Made by a program: the position numbers and the translations under genes. A DNA stretch of 64,000 nt, from positions 4,216,001 through 4,280,000 of the forward strand of contig NZ_CP121261.1 of the NCBI RefSeq assembly GCF_029637605.1, written 5' to 3'. This document shows positions 34,641-42,980 of this stretch, in pieces (the first letter of the stretch is position 1; each line of letters begins with the position of its first letter). Source of the DNA: Achromobacter spanius (lineage in GTDB: Bacteria > Pseudomonadota > Gammaproteobacteria > Burkholderiales > Burkholderiaceae_B). The notes beneath the pieces are model-generated. The model saw nothing but the letters and a program-made list of their open reading frames with translations, had not been told where the DNA came from and ran no database searches.

Positions 34641-36519
34641 ATATATCGGCCGACATATCGTCCATCTGAGCAGGCCGCTCAAGCAAGCGCTCATGCTTGC
34701 AGGCGACATCTGCCTGCTGACGTTTGCGGTCTGGGCTGCCTATGCCCTGCGCTTTGGGGAGTGGTTTCTGCCCAATCGCGAACAGGCGTTCCTGATGTTG
34801 GTCGCACCGCTGATCGCGCTACCGATATTTTTGAAGGCTGGGCTGTATCGCTCAGTGATCCGATACATGGGCGAACACGCCCTGTGGTCGATTATGAAGG
34901 GCATGACCCTCGCTGCGTTGATCTGGGCGGTTCTCGCCTTCATGACACAAATGACGGGCGCGGGAGGCGTGCCTCGAGCAGTGCCCGTGCTGTATTGGCT
35001 ACTAGGCGTGGTTTTCATCGGCGGCGCCCGATTCACTGCCAGATGGATGCTGTGGTTGCCCGTGCGCGAACGCTTCGCCGGCAGACAAGTGCTGATTTAT
35101 GGTGCGGGCGATGCTGGTCGACAGCTTGCCGCCACGCTGCGACAGGGGCGCGAGTTCTTTCCAGCGGGTTTTCTTGATGACAACGGTGCGCTGCAAGGCA
35201 AGGACGTTGGCGGCTTGCGCGTCTATGCGCCGACCCAGTTGTCTTACCTGACCGAGCAATTCGACATCCACGACGTCATCGTTACCGTGCCGAGGGTGTC
35301 ACATGTGCGCCGCAAGGAGATCCTGGCCTTTCTCGAACAATACCCTGTACGCGTGCGAGTATTGCCGGCGCTATCGGATATCGCTAGCGGCCGGCACCTT
35401 GTGAATATGCTGCGGGAAGTGGATATCGGTGACTTGCTGGGGCGCGACGCCGTGGTGGCCGACCCCGCGCTCCTGAGCAAGTGCATTCGTGACAAGGTCG
35501 TGCTCGTGACGGGCGCTGGGGGCTCCATTGGATCAGAATTATGCCGCCAGATCGCCGCCCGGCGGCCGCGGCAATTATTGATGCTGGAGGCCAACGAATA
35601 TGCGCTCTATCAGATAGACCGAGTCATACGCTCGATAGCGGATTTCGATGTGCGCGCCTACCTTGGGTCTGCCGAAGACTATCCGACTATCACCCACCTG
35701 CTGAAGCATCACGGCGTGCACACGATTTACCATGCCGCGGCGCACAAACACGTGCCATTGGTCGAAGCCAATGTGATCGAAGGCGCCCGCAACAACGTGA
35801 TAGGAACACACAGCCTCGCGCAGGCCGCCTTTTTGAATAGCGTCGAAACGTTCCTGCTTATCTCCACTGACAAGGCCGTCAGGCCGACGAACGTCATGGG
35901 CGCCACCAAGCGCTGGGCAGAGCTGATCGTGCAGGACTTCGCGAACCGCGCCAACGCTGCGGGTACCGGCCAACATTTCTCCGCCGTCAGGTTCGGCAAC
36001 GTGCTGGGATCGAGCGGTTCCGTCATTCCCCTGTTCAAAGAACAGATTGCGCAAGGCGGACCCGTCACCGTCACGCATACGGAGGTGACTCGATACTTCA
36101 TGTCCATCCATGAGGCGGTTGAACTTGTTATTCAAGCAAGCAGCATGGCGCACGGCAGCGAAGTATTTCTGCTCGATATGGGAGAGCCCGTAAAGATCCT
36201 GGATCTGGCGCGTAAGATGATCCGACTGGCCGGCCAGACCGAACGCACAAATGCGAATCTGGAAGGCGATATCGAGATTGCGGTGACCGGACTTCGTCCT
36301 GGCGAGAAACTGTATGAAGAGTTACTAATTTCAGACGAAAATGCCCAACCTACGCCGCATCCCAAGATTAAGAAGGCGATTGAACTGAATCTCGACTCAG
36401 GCATACTTGAGGCCCATTTGAAGGAATTGCGGAAGCATATCGCCGCTCAGGATTCAAACAAGGCCCGCGAACTCTTGATGACCGTAGCACTACGGGGATC
36501 CATCGCAACTCAACAGTAG
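34630..36519 (+). CDS. WbpM/WlbL-type membrane UDP-GlcNAc 4,6-dehydratase
   Basis: A 629-residue protein. Residues 1-125 contain four transmembrane helices. A first Rossmann-like region follows (IYGAGDAGRQLAATL, near 155), then the SDR dehydratase domain: VTGAGGSIGSELCRQ near 293, FLLISTDKAVRPTNVMGATKRWAEL near 410 with the S-M-K arrangement (Met replacing the usual Tyr) known for large WbpM enzymes, and GEPVKILDLARKMI. It converts UDP-GlcNAc to the UDP-4-keto-6-deoxy sugar leading to FucNAc/QuiNAc. It overlaps the WbpL-like gene by 11 bases. Confidence 0.93.
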   Translation: MLPEYIGRHIVHLSRPLKQALMLAGDICLLTFAVWAAYALRFGEWFLPNREQAFLMLVAPLIALPIFLKAGLYRSVIRYMGEHALWSIMKGMTLAALIWAVLAFMTQMTGAGGVPRAVPVLYWLLGVVFIGGARFTARWMLWLPVRERFAGRQVLIYGAGDAGRQLAATLRQGREFFPAGFLDDNGALQGKDVGGLRVYAPTQLSYLTEQFDIHDVIVTVPRVSHVRRKEILAFLEQYPVRVRVLPALSDIASGRHLVNMLREVDIGDLLGRDAVVADPALLSKCIRDKVVLVTGAGGSIGSELCRQIAARRPRQLLMLEANEYALYQIDRVIRSIADFDVRAYLGSAEDYPTITHLLKHHGVHTIYHAAAHKHVPLVEANVIEGARNNVIGTHSLAQAAFLNSVETFLLISTDKAVRPTNVMGATKRWAELIVQDFANRANAAGTGQHFSAVRFGNVLGSSGSVIPLFKEQIAQGGPVTVTHTEVTRYFMSIHEAVELVIQASSMAHGSEVFLLDMGEPVKILDLARKMIRLAGQTERTNANLEGDIEIAVTGLRPGEKLYEELLISDENAQPTPHPKIKKAIELNLDSGILEAHLKELRKHIAAQDSNKARELLMTVALRGSIATQQ

Positions 36520-36577
36520 GGCCACTGCAGAGCCTGGCTTCCTAAACCCTGCAATCCGCCAATTCGCGAGCACGACC

Positions 36578-37606
36578 TTGACTACTTCCCACACCGACAA
36601 GCCGGTCCAAGCAAAGGACACGCGCCTCGATTTGATCCGCGTCATAGCCTGTGCAGCCGTGGTGCTGCTCCACGTCTCGGCCCGCCCTTTTTATATGGGC
36701 GACCAGATCAGCGAAAAATGGTGGTTCCTGGGTAATGTCATCAGCTCGCTAACACACTGGTGTGTGCCGGTGTTCGTCATGCTCAGTGGGGCACTGTTGC
36801 TGGGTTCGCCCAAGACACAGTATCCAGACATATTGCGCCGGCGTGTGCCCCGACTACTCGCCGTGTTAATCGCCGCGACCATTCTCTATGGCATCTGGAC
36901 GAAAGTGGCTCTGGGCAGTTTTACGTGGCCCGCTTTCTGGACATCGATTCTGGATGGTCAGCCCTATTACCACTTGTATTTCTTCTACCTGATCATTGGC
37001 CTGTATTTGATTGCGCCGCTGTTGTCGCGTGCCGTTGAAATATTGCCGGAAGCCACCATTAAGATGGCCGTCATCGTGACAACATTGGTCACATTGGTGA
37101 GTTTCTGCTGGAGCGTGTTTTCGGGGCGCTACACGCCCAACGGTTCGACCTTTTCCTGGCCCTATATCAGCTATTTTCTGATGGGTTTTTATTTGTATCG
37201 GTACCGTCCGAACCTGCCTTACGGCGCCATCACGGTAGTCGCCTATCTGGCCACGGTCATCGGCACGCAAATCATGCATTATGTGCCCGGTCCCTGGGGG
37301 CTGTTCTTCTTTCTATATTTCAGCCCGACAGTGTATGCGTTCTCGCTAGGCATCTTTGGCTGGCTACTTCTTCGGTCAAAATCCGAACCGCGCCGCTTTG
37401 TCAGTTTCCTGGCACCTATGACGCTGCTAGTCTATGTGATTCATCCGATCTTCATGGAAACGCTCCGCCGACTTTACCCGATCTACACGCCCGGACTAAT
37501 GCGACTCAAATATGATCTGCCACTGACCTTCGTAGCAACGCTGATCCTGTCCTTTGCGGTGGCCTATCTACTGCGCCTGATCCCGGTGGTCCGGAAATTC
37601 TGCTGA
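36578..37606 (+). CDS. Acyltransferase 3 family membrane protein
   Basis: A 342-residue integral membrane acyltransferase with about ten helices. The family opening TRLDLIRVIACAAVVLLHVSARPF (the catalytic-site His within LLHVS) is present, as is HWCVPVFVMLSGALLL. Such enzymes O-acetylate exported glycans using an acyl donor from the cytoplasm. It is the last gene on this strand of the polysaccharide locus, 58 bases after the WbpM-like gene, so O-acetylation of the polymer is likely. The start is TTG at 36578, the only initiation codon before the conserved block; no strong ribosome site is seen. Confidence 0.85.
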   Translation: MTTSHTDKPVQAKDTRLDLIRVIACAAVVLLHVSARPFYMGDQISEKWWFLGNVISSLTHWCVPVFVMLSGALLLGSPKTQYPDILRRRVPRLLAVLIAATILYGIWTKVALGSFTWPAFWTSILDGQPYYHLYFFYLIIGLYLIAPLLSRAVEILPEATIKMAVIVTTLVTLVSFCWSVFSGRYTPNGSTFSWPYISYFLMGFYLYRYRPNLPYGAITVVAYLATVIGTQIMHYVPGPWGLFFFLYFSPTVYAFSLGIFGWLLLRSKSEPRRFVSFLAPMTLLVYVIHPIFMETLRRLYPIYTPGLMRLKYDLPLTFVATLILSFAVAYLLRLIPVVRKFC

Positions 37607-37716
37607 TCCTGGCCACCCGGTGAAATGCGTCATCAGACCGAATTAAACGACGTCGGAGTAGCCAAAATCTCTCTTTAGAGCAAGAATGACCACATAACTC
37701 TTCCAAGGAGACAGCC

Positions 37717-38286
37717 ATGCGCATTGCCGATGCCCAATGGATTCCTTCAACGCAACACCAGACATGGGATGCGTTGACTGACCCGAGAGTCTTGCAGAAG
37801 TGCATACCGGGCTGCGTGGAAGTTGCGATGCGCAGCCCTACCGAATACGCCGTCACCTTGCGGGCCAACATCGCGGGGATCGACACCGACTACGAGGGCG
37901 AGATCCTGCTCTCGGACGTCAACGCCCCTGACAGTTGCACGCTGGTCTTCGAAGGCAAGGGCCGCGCGGCCTGCCTGGCCATCGGTACGGCGCAGGTCAA
38001 CCTCAGCACCAAGGACCAGGGCACCCGCGTCGCCTACACGGTGGCTGGCATGGCCGGGGGCAAGCTGGCTGAATGCGGGGAAGGCCTGCTGCTGAAAGCT
38101 GGCGACAAGATCATCCAGAAGTTCTTTGCCGCCTTCATCGACCACATGGCGGCCCAGCCGCGCGTCGCGCCGCCGCCCCCTCCTCCCGAACCCGAACCCC
38201 GCGGCTTGTCCAATTCCCGGTGGTCATGGGCGCTGGTAGTTCTGGTCATCGCGGTTTTCTGGGGTTATCACTCGTTTTACAAGTGA
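37717..38286 (+). CDS. CoxG/SRPBCC-family protein with C-terminal membrane anchor
   Basis: A 189-residue protein. Residues 1-145 are an SRPBCC fold of the CoxG (carbon monoxide dehydrogenase subunit G) type: WDALTDPRVLQKCIPGC and a terminal helix KAGDKIIQKFFAAFIDHM. A Pro/Glu linker (PPPPPPEPEP) leads to one transmembrane helix (WALVVLVIAVFWGYHSF). CoxG recruits Cox proteins to the membrane in CO oxidisers, but no CO dehydrogenase genes are nearby, so the role here is open. Strong AAGGAG site. Confidence 0.85.
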   Translation: MRIADAQWIPSTQHQTWDALTDPRVLQKCIPGCVEVAMRSPTEYAVTLRANIAGIDTDYEGEILLSDVNAPDSCTLVFEGKGRAACLAIGTAQVNLSTKDQGTRVAYTVAGMAGGKLAECGEGLLLKAGDKIIQKFFAAFIDHMAAQPRVAPPPPPPEPEPRGLSNSRWSWALVVLVIAVFWGYHSFYK

Positions 38287-38319
38287 AAACCCTAGTGCGC
38301 CGGTGATATCCTAGGCGGC

Positions 38320-39738
38320 ATGACTCCGCCGCCGCCACCGACACAGCCAGCCGCCGAATCCCCTCGCTCTCGACGAGACTTGCTGATGGCCATGGCGGGC
38401 GTGTCGGCGACGGTGGTGCTGGCCGCGCTGGATTCCACCATCATCAGCACCACCCTGCCTCGCGTGGCCGAGGCCCTGAACGGCATGGCGCTCTACGCCT
38501 GGGTCGGCACCGGCTATCTGCTGGCCACCGCGGCGTCCATCCTGATCTTTGGCCGGCTGGGCGACATGTTCGGCCGCAAGCCCTTGATGCTGGTGTCCGT
38601 GCTGATCATCGCGCTGGGCTCCATTGCCTGTGGACTGGCGCAGTCCATGACCCAGTTGATCGTGTTCCGCACCTTGCAAGGGGTAGGCGGCGGCATGATG
38701 ATCGCCACCGCTTTCGCGGCGCCGGCCGACCTGTTTCCCGATGCCAAGCAGCGGGTGCGCTGGATGGCACTGGTGTCCGCGGCGTTTGCCATGGCCAGCG
38801 GGATCGGGCCGGTGTTGGGCGGCGCGGCGACGCAAGCGCTGGGATGGCGCGCGGCATTCTTCATTTCTCCGATTGCAGCGGCGGGCGCATTCTTTCTGCT
38901 GGCCCGGTACTTTCCCCGCATCCGCCCCATTCATGACGGCAGCCGCAAGATCGACTGGGTGGGCGCCATCCTCCTGGTCCTGGCCGTGGGCGCCCCGCTG
39001 GCGGCGCTGGAACTGGCGTTTGCCCAGGGCGAACATGCTCATCCCCTGCTGGGTGCCATGTTGGCGGTGGTTGGCGTGGCCGCCATCGCCATCCTGATTC
39101 CCACTGAACGCCGCGTAAAGTCCCCCATTTTTCCGCTACGCGTGCTGGCCGGGCAGGAATCCCGCCTGCTGAACCTGGCCGCCATGATGGTGGGCGCGGT
39201 CATGTTTGTGCTGATCTTCTATAGCCCGCTGTTGTTGCAGCAGGTGCTGGGCTACTCGCCCAGCGAAGCGGGGTTGCTGCTGACCCCGCTGGTCGCCGCG
39301 ATTTCGGTGGGCAGCATCATCAATGGCCGGATGTTTCCCAAGCAGACCGAACCGCAACGCCTGATGGTGTTCGGCGGCCTGCTGCTGGCGGCCGGTACGC
39401 TGATGGTGCTGTTGATTTCGCCCGGGACCTCGGCCTGGTGGATTCTTGCCGCCTTCTTCGTCAACGGGTGCGCGCTTGGCTTCCTGCTTCCGAACCTGAC
39501 GCTCTTCATGCAGATGCTGAGCGAACGCCGCGACGTGGGCGTGGCGTCGGCGCTGGTCCAGACCACGCGCGCAATCGGCAGTGCGTTGGGGACCGCGCTG
39601 GTGGGCATCATGATTTCACACGGCACGGTACTAAACGGAGTGCGGGCCGGCCTGGTCTTGTGTATTGTCCTGTCCCTGGCCTGCGCGCTGCTTGCGTATC
39701 GGGTCAAGATGAAGAATCTGGTCACTGGCCGGAAATAA
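38320..39738 (+). CDS. MFS drug exporter, EmrB/QacA (DHA2) type
   Basis: A 472-residue inner-membrane transporter. The first helix region ATVVLAALDSTIISTTLPRVAEALNG is the DHA2-family motif, motif A is GRLGDMFGRKPLM, and the GxGxGP-like motif appears as ASGIGPVLGGAATQALGWRAAFFI. It carries 12-14 helices and probably exports lipophilic compounds using the proton gradient. A proline-rich N-terminus precedes the first helix. Followed after 18 bases by another exporter gene. Substrate not predictable. Confidence 0.9.
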   Translation: MTPPPPPTQPAAESPRSRRDLLMAMAGVSATVVLAALDSTIISTTLPRVAEALNGMALYAWVGTGYLLATAASILIFGRLGDMFGRKPLMLVSVLIIALGSIACGLAQSMTQLIVFRTLQGVGGGMMIATAFAAPADLFPDAKQRVRWMALVSAAFAMASGIGPVLGGAATQALGWRAAFFISPIAAAGAFFLLARYFPRIRPIHDGSRKIDWVGAILLVLAVGAPLAALELAFAQGEHAHPLLGAMLAVVGVAAIAILIPTERRVKSPIFPLRVLAGQESRLLNLAAMMVGAVMFVLIFYSPLLLQQVLGYSPSEAGLLLTPLVAAISVGSIINGRMFPKQTEPQRLMVFGGLLLAAGTLMVLLISPGTSAWWILAAFFVNGCALGFLLPNLTLFMQMLSERRDVGVASALVQTTRAIGSALGTALVGIMISHGTVLNGVRAGLVLCIVLSLACALLAYRVKMKNLVTGRK

Positions 39739-39756
39739 GGCAAACCGAGACACATC

Positions 39757-40626
39757 ATGCGTCAACGCAATCTGTTGGACCTGCTGCTGCTGGCGGCGGT
39801 CTGGGGCGGCTCTTTTCTGTTCATGCGCCTTGCCGTGCAGGACTTCGGGCCCATCGCCCTGATTGAGCTGCGTGTTGGCCTGGCGGCGTTGTTCCTGCTG
39901 CCAGCGGCCATCTGGCGCGGCAAGCTGCCCTTGATTGCGCGGCACTGGAAGGCGCTGCTGGTGGTGGGCACCTTGAACGCCGCCGTGCCCTTCCTGCTGT
40001 ATGCCTATGCGGCGCAATCGCTGGGCGCGGGCTTCCTGTCGGTGGCCAACGCCGTGACGCCGGTATGGGGCGCGGTCGTCGGGTGGCTGTGGCTGAAAGA
40101 CAGGTTGCCGTGGATGCGGTCGCTGGGCCTGTTGATCGGGTTCGTGGGCATCATCGTGCTGGTGTGGGACAAGCTGAACTTCCAGACCGGGGGCACCGGA
40201 CCCGCCGTGCTTGCCGCCGTATCGGCACCCGTGTTCTATGGCATCGCCGCCAACTGGACCAAGCGATTCCTGACCGGCGTAGACGCCTTGGCCAGCGCCA
40301 CGGGCAGCATGATCGCCGCGTCGCTCGTGCTGCTGCCGCTGGCGATATCCGCCTGGCCGGAGACGCCCGCGTCGATGACCGCCTGGATCTCCACGATCTT
40401 GCTGGCTGTCGTCTGCACGGGCGCGGCCTACATCATCTTCTTCCGGCTGATCGCCAACGTAGGGCCGACCGGCGCCGTCAGCGTCACCTTCCTGGTGCCG
40501 ATCTTCGGCGTAGTGTGGGGCGCGTGGTTGTTGGACGAGAGCATTACCCCGTCCATCGCGCTGGGGGCCGCCATCATTTTGATCGGGACCGCGTTGGCGT
40601 TGGGGCTGATCAAGCGCCGCGCGTGA
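39757..40626 (+). CDS. EamA-family (DMT) transporter
   Basis: A 289-residue membrane protein with ten helices in two EamA repeats: the first starts LLLLAAVWGGSFLFMRLA and the second VLAAVSAPVFYGIAANWTKRFL. Conserved end-of-repeat PVWGAVVGWLWLKDRL and PIFGVVWGAWLLDESI. Members export amino acids and other metabolites; substrate unknown here. Probably co-transcribed with the MFS gene. It ends 9 bases before the convergent phospholipase D-family gene, with no hairpin between. Confidence 0.9.
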   Translation: MRQRNLLDLLLLAAVWGGSFLFMRLAVQDFGPIALIELRVGLAALFLLPAAIWRGKLPLIARHWKALLVVGTLNAAVPFLLYAYAAQSLGAGFLSVANAVTPVWGAVVGWLWLKDRLPWMRSLGLLIGFVGIIVLVWDKLNFQTGGTGPAVLAAVSAPVFYGIAANWTKRFLTGVDALASATGSMIAASLVLLPLAISAWPETPASMTAWISTILLAVVCTGAAYIIFFRLIANVGPTGAVSVTFLVPIFGVVWGAWLLDESITPSIALGAAIILIGTALALGLIKRRA

Positions 40627-40635
40627 GCAGACGCT

Positions 40636-41847
40636 TCAGTATTTGTCGGACGAGCCCGTCAACGCGACACCTATACGCAGCAGCGTGTAAGACACCGCGT
40701 CCACCCAGCGCCGCAACCATCCCCGGCGCTGGTAATCCAAGGGCCTGATGAAGCGGCCGCCTTCGCGGATGGCCGTTTCCAGGCGTTCTTGCAGGTCCCA
40801 CGCAAAGGGCTGGCTGTCGACGACCACGTTGGCCTCGCGCGCCAGCAGCAGACTGAAGGGATCCAGGTTGGACGAGCCCACCGTGGCCACGTTATCAATG
40901 ACGGCAACTTTGGCGTGCAGGTATCCCGGCATGTACTCGAAGATTTCGATGCCGTCGCGCAGCAGTTGGTCGTACAGGGAACGGGTGGCGTGGTACTGCA
41001 TGCGGTATTCGACCTTACCCTGCAGCAGCAGCCGCACCCGCACGCCGCGCGCCGCCGCTTTGGCCAGGGCGCGGCGGAATTGGCGTCCCGGAAAGAAATA
41101 GGCGTTGGCGATCAAGATATCGCGACGCGCCTGCGTGATGCCATACAGATACGCGCGTTCGAACGTCTGGCGATACCGCAGGTTGTCACGCAGCACCAGC
41201 GCCGCGCGCAAGGTGCCGCAAGGTTCAACCGGCGCATGGTGCGGCTTGGTGAGCCGCATGCGGCTCCAGTCGCGCGGATGGCGCCGCAACCGCGCCCAGT
41301 TCAAGCGCACCCACAGCAAGTCCTGCGCATAGGCCGCTTCGGTGACGAGCGGTCCTTCCACTTGCACCGCGAAATCAAAGCGCGGCGCGGAGATGCCGTC
41401 CGTGGGATCCAAATCATCGTAATCGTCGATGACGTTGATGCCGCCGATGAACGCTATGCGTCCATCCACAATGGTGACCTTGCGATGCAGCCGTCGCAGC
41501 CGGCTGCGCGACGGAATAAAGCGAGCGAACCAGCGCGGTTCAGGCCGGAAGATGCGGCATTGGGCGCCTGCGTCCAGCAGCATCGCGCGCACGTGTTCGA
41601 CGTTCATCGCGCTGCCGAAGCCATCCAGCACCACCCGCACTTTCACGCCGCGCCGCGCCGCCGCCGTCAGGCACTCCAGCACCTGCGAGCCGGTGCGATC
41701 CACCATGAAAATATAGGTTTCCAGATGCACGCTGACCTGCGCGGCGTCGATGGCCGAACACAGCGCGGGGAAGAAGTCGGCGCCGTTCTGCAACAAGCGG
41801 ATGTTGTTGCCGTCCGTCCATTCCAGCTTGACCTGCTCGGTCTTCAC
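40636..41847 (-). CDS. clsB: Cardiolipin synthase-like phospholipase D protein (ClsB type)
   Basis: A 403-residue protein with two HKD motifs: HRKVTIVDG...GG and HAKVAVIDN...GSSNLD, each with the His-x-Lys-x4-Asp pattern. This is the arrangement of ClsB-type enzymes, which make cardiolipin from phosphatidyl donors at the inner membrane. The GTG at 41847 overlaps the stop of the upstream EEP-phosphatase gene (GTGA), as in other bacteria where clsB follows an endonuclease/exonuclease/phosphatase gene (ybhP-ybhO). The longer frame upstream is not supported. Confidence 0.92.
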   Translation of the reverse strand: MKTEQVKLEWTDGNNIRLLQNGADFFPALCSAIDAAQVSVHLETYIFMVDRTGSQVLECLTAAARRGVKVRVVLDGFGSAMNVEHVRAMLLDAGAQCRIFRPEPRWFARFIPSRSRLRRLHRKVTIVDGRIAFIGGINVIDDYDDLDPTDGISAPRFDFAVQVEGPLVTEAAYAQDLLWVRLNWARLRRHPRDWSRMRLTKPHHAPVEPCGTLRAALVLRDNLRYRQTFERAYLYGITQARRDILIANAYFFPGRQFRRALAKAAARGVRVRLLLQGKVEYRMQYHATRSLYDQLLRDGIEIFEYMPGYLHAKVAVIDNVATVGSSNLDPFSLLLAREANVVVDSQPFAWDLQERLETAIREGGRFIRPLDYQRRGWLRRWVDAVSYTLLRIGVALTGSSDKY

Positions 41848-42710
41848 GGAAGTTCCAGCTCCGCCAGCAAGGGAGAATGATCCGACAGCCGCGCCCACTC
41901 CCGGCCCCGCAGCACACGCGCGCTGCGCACGGCAAACCCGCGCTGGTAGATGCGGTCCAGGCGAAACCACGGAAACACGGCGGGAAAGGTGCGGGGCGGC
42001 GGCTGCAGCATGCGCGCGCTGCCACCCATGCCCAGCTGGTTGGTGCGTTCCATCACGGACAGGCCACCGTTGGGCAAGCCGCGCAGCGCGTTGCTCAGCC
42101 GTTTGACCGAATCGCGCAAGCGCGGCAATTCACCGCCATGGCTGCGCGGCGCATGGGAAAACACTTCATACAGCCCCAACTGCTGGACGAACAGCGGCGC
42201 CAGGCGATCATTCCAATCGTTGAAATCTCCCGCGATCAGAATGGGCTCGCCGTCAGGCACCATGCGCCGGATACGCTCGGTCAACGCCAGCACCTGGCGC
42301 GTGCGGCTGCCCGCAAACAGGCCCAGATGCACCACAAAGCAATGCACCGGGCGGTCGCCCACGTCGATGCGCGCATGCAGCAGGCCGCGTTGCTCCAGGC
42401 GGTGGTCGGAGATGTCGAGGTTTTCGTGATCAAGAATGGGAAAGCGCGACAGCAGCGCGTTGCCATGGTCCGTGGCGTGGCGAATGGCATTGCGGCCGTA
42501 AGCCACGTCCAGCCGCAAGGCGGCGGCAAGCGATTCGTGTTGCGCGTGGAGCAGAGATCGTTGCTCGTTGCGACCCTGGACTTCCTGCAGGAAGACAAGA
42601 TCCGGGCGCAGGCCATAAAGGCCCAAGCGAAGCTCATTCAGGGAGTCGAGCCGACCCGATGCCGAACGGCCCTTGTGAATGTTGTAGCTGACGACACGGA
42701 TGAGCGACAT
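41844..42710 (-). CDS. Endonuclease/exonuclease/phosphatase family protein (YbhP-like)
   Basis: A 288-residue metal-dependent phosphodiesterase/phosphatase fold: VVSYNIHKGRS at the start, LVFLQEVQGRNE (catalytic Glu), GNALLSRFPI, VHCFVVHLGLFAGSR, AGDFNDWND and LSDHSPLLAEL (catalytic Asp-His). The ATG at 42710 begins just before the first strand; an upstream frame extension is hydrophobic but has no ribosome site. Its partnership with ClsB suggests it acts on phospholipid head groups or a phosphorylated precursor; this is inference. Confidence 0.9.
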   Translation of the reverse strand: MSLIRVVSYNIHKGRSASGRLDSLNELRLGLYGLRPDLVFLQEVQGRNEQRSLLHAQHESLAAALRLDVAYGRNAIRHATDHGNALLSRFPILDHENLDISDHRLEQRGLLHARIDVGDRPVHCFVVHLGLFAGSRTRQVLALTERIRRMVPDGEPILIAGDFNDWNDRLAPLFVQQLGLYEVFSHAPRSHGGELPRLRDSVKRLSNALRGLPNGGLSVMERTNQLGMGGSARMLQPPPRTFPAVFPWFRLDRIYQRGFAVRSARVLRGREWARLSDHSPLLAELELP

Positions 42711-42980
42711 AAAAGCGATGGCGCCTTTGAAAGCAGAGGAACCACAAGCCAGGCCCAAAAGCAGCCCCAGCAAGCACCGCCAACAAAGCGGCGTCTGCCA
42801 GATTACTCCAATTCAGCCACGCCCTGCCGCGACAAAACACTCACAAGTAGCCACGCAGCCAAGAACACAACCCGCCGCAAGCCCATGCCGCCCCACAAGC
42901 CGGGCCGCCGAGGATCCGGCTCCGCCGGTCCCGCGAGGCGCCCCCCTGGGGGGAGGCGCCCCCGGCGCCTCGGGGGGGGC
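42711..42980. other. Intergenic region before the EEP-phosphatase gene
   Basis: About 270 bases between the aspS stop and the phosphatase start, both on the minus strand. The right 60 bases are occupied by GC-rich hairpins (below). In the rest I see only short frames, the longest plausible one on the minus strand being a 22-residue hydrophobic peptide starting MGLRRVVFLAAW; without a ribosome site it is not called as a gene. Confidence 0.5.
42953..42971 (-). terminator. GC-rich hairpin downstream of aspS
   Basis: GAGGCGCC and GGCGCCTC pair perfectly around CCC, ten bases past the aspS stop. Its left arm can alternatively pair with the GGCGCCCCCC run at 42937-42947, giving two mutually exclusive structures. 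No T-tract; likely an end structure for the aspS transcript. Confidence 0.5.

Noticed and set aside
37717..38286. Part of a CO dehydrogenase operon
   Set aside because: Only the CoxG-like fold is present; no coxSML genes nearby, and a membrane tail is attached.
42711..42935. Small hydrophobic gene between aspS and the phosphatase gene
   Set aside because: Only a 22-residue frame without ribosome site; the longer frame nearby overlaps the phosphatase start without family features.
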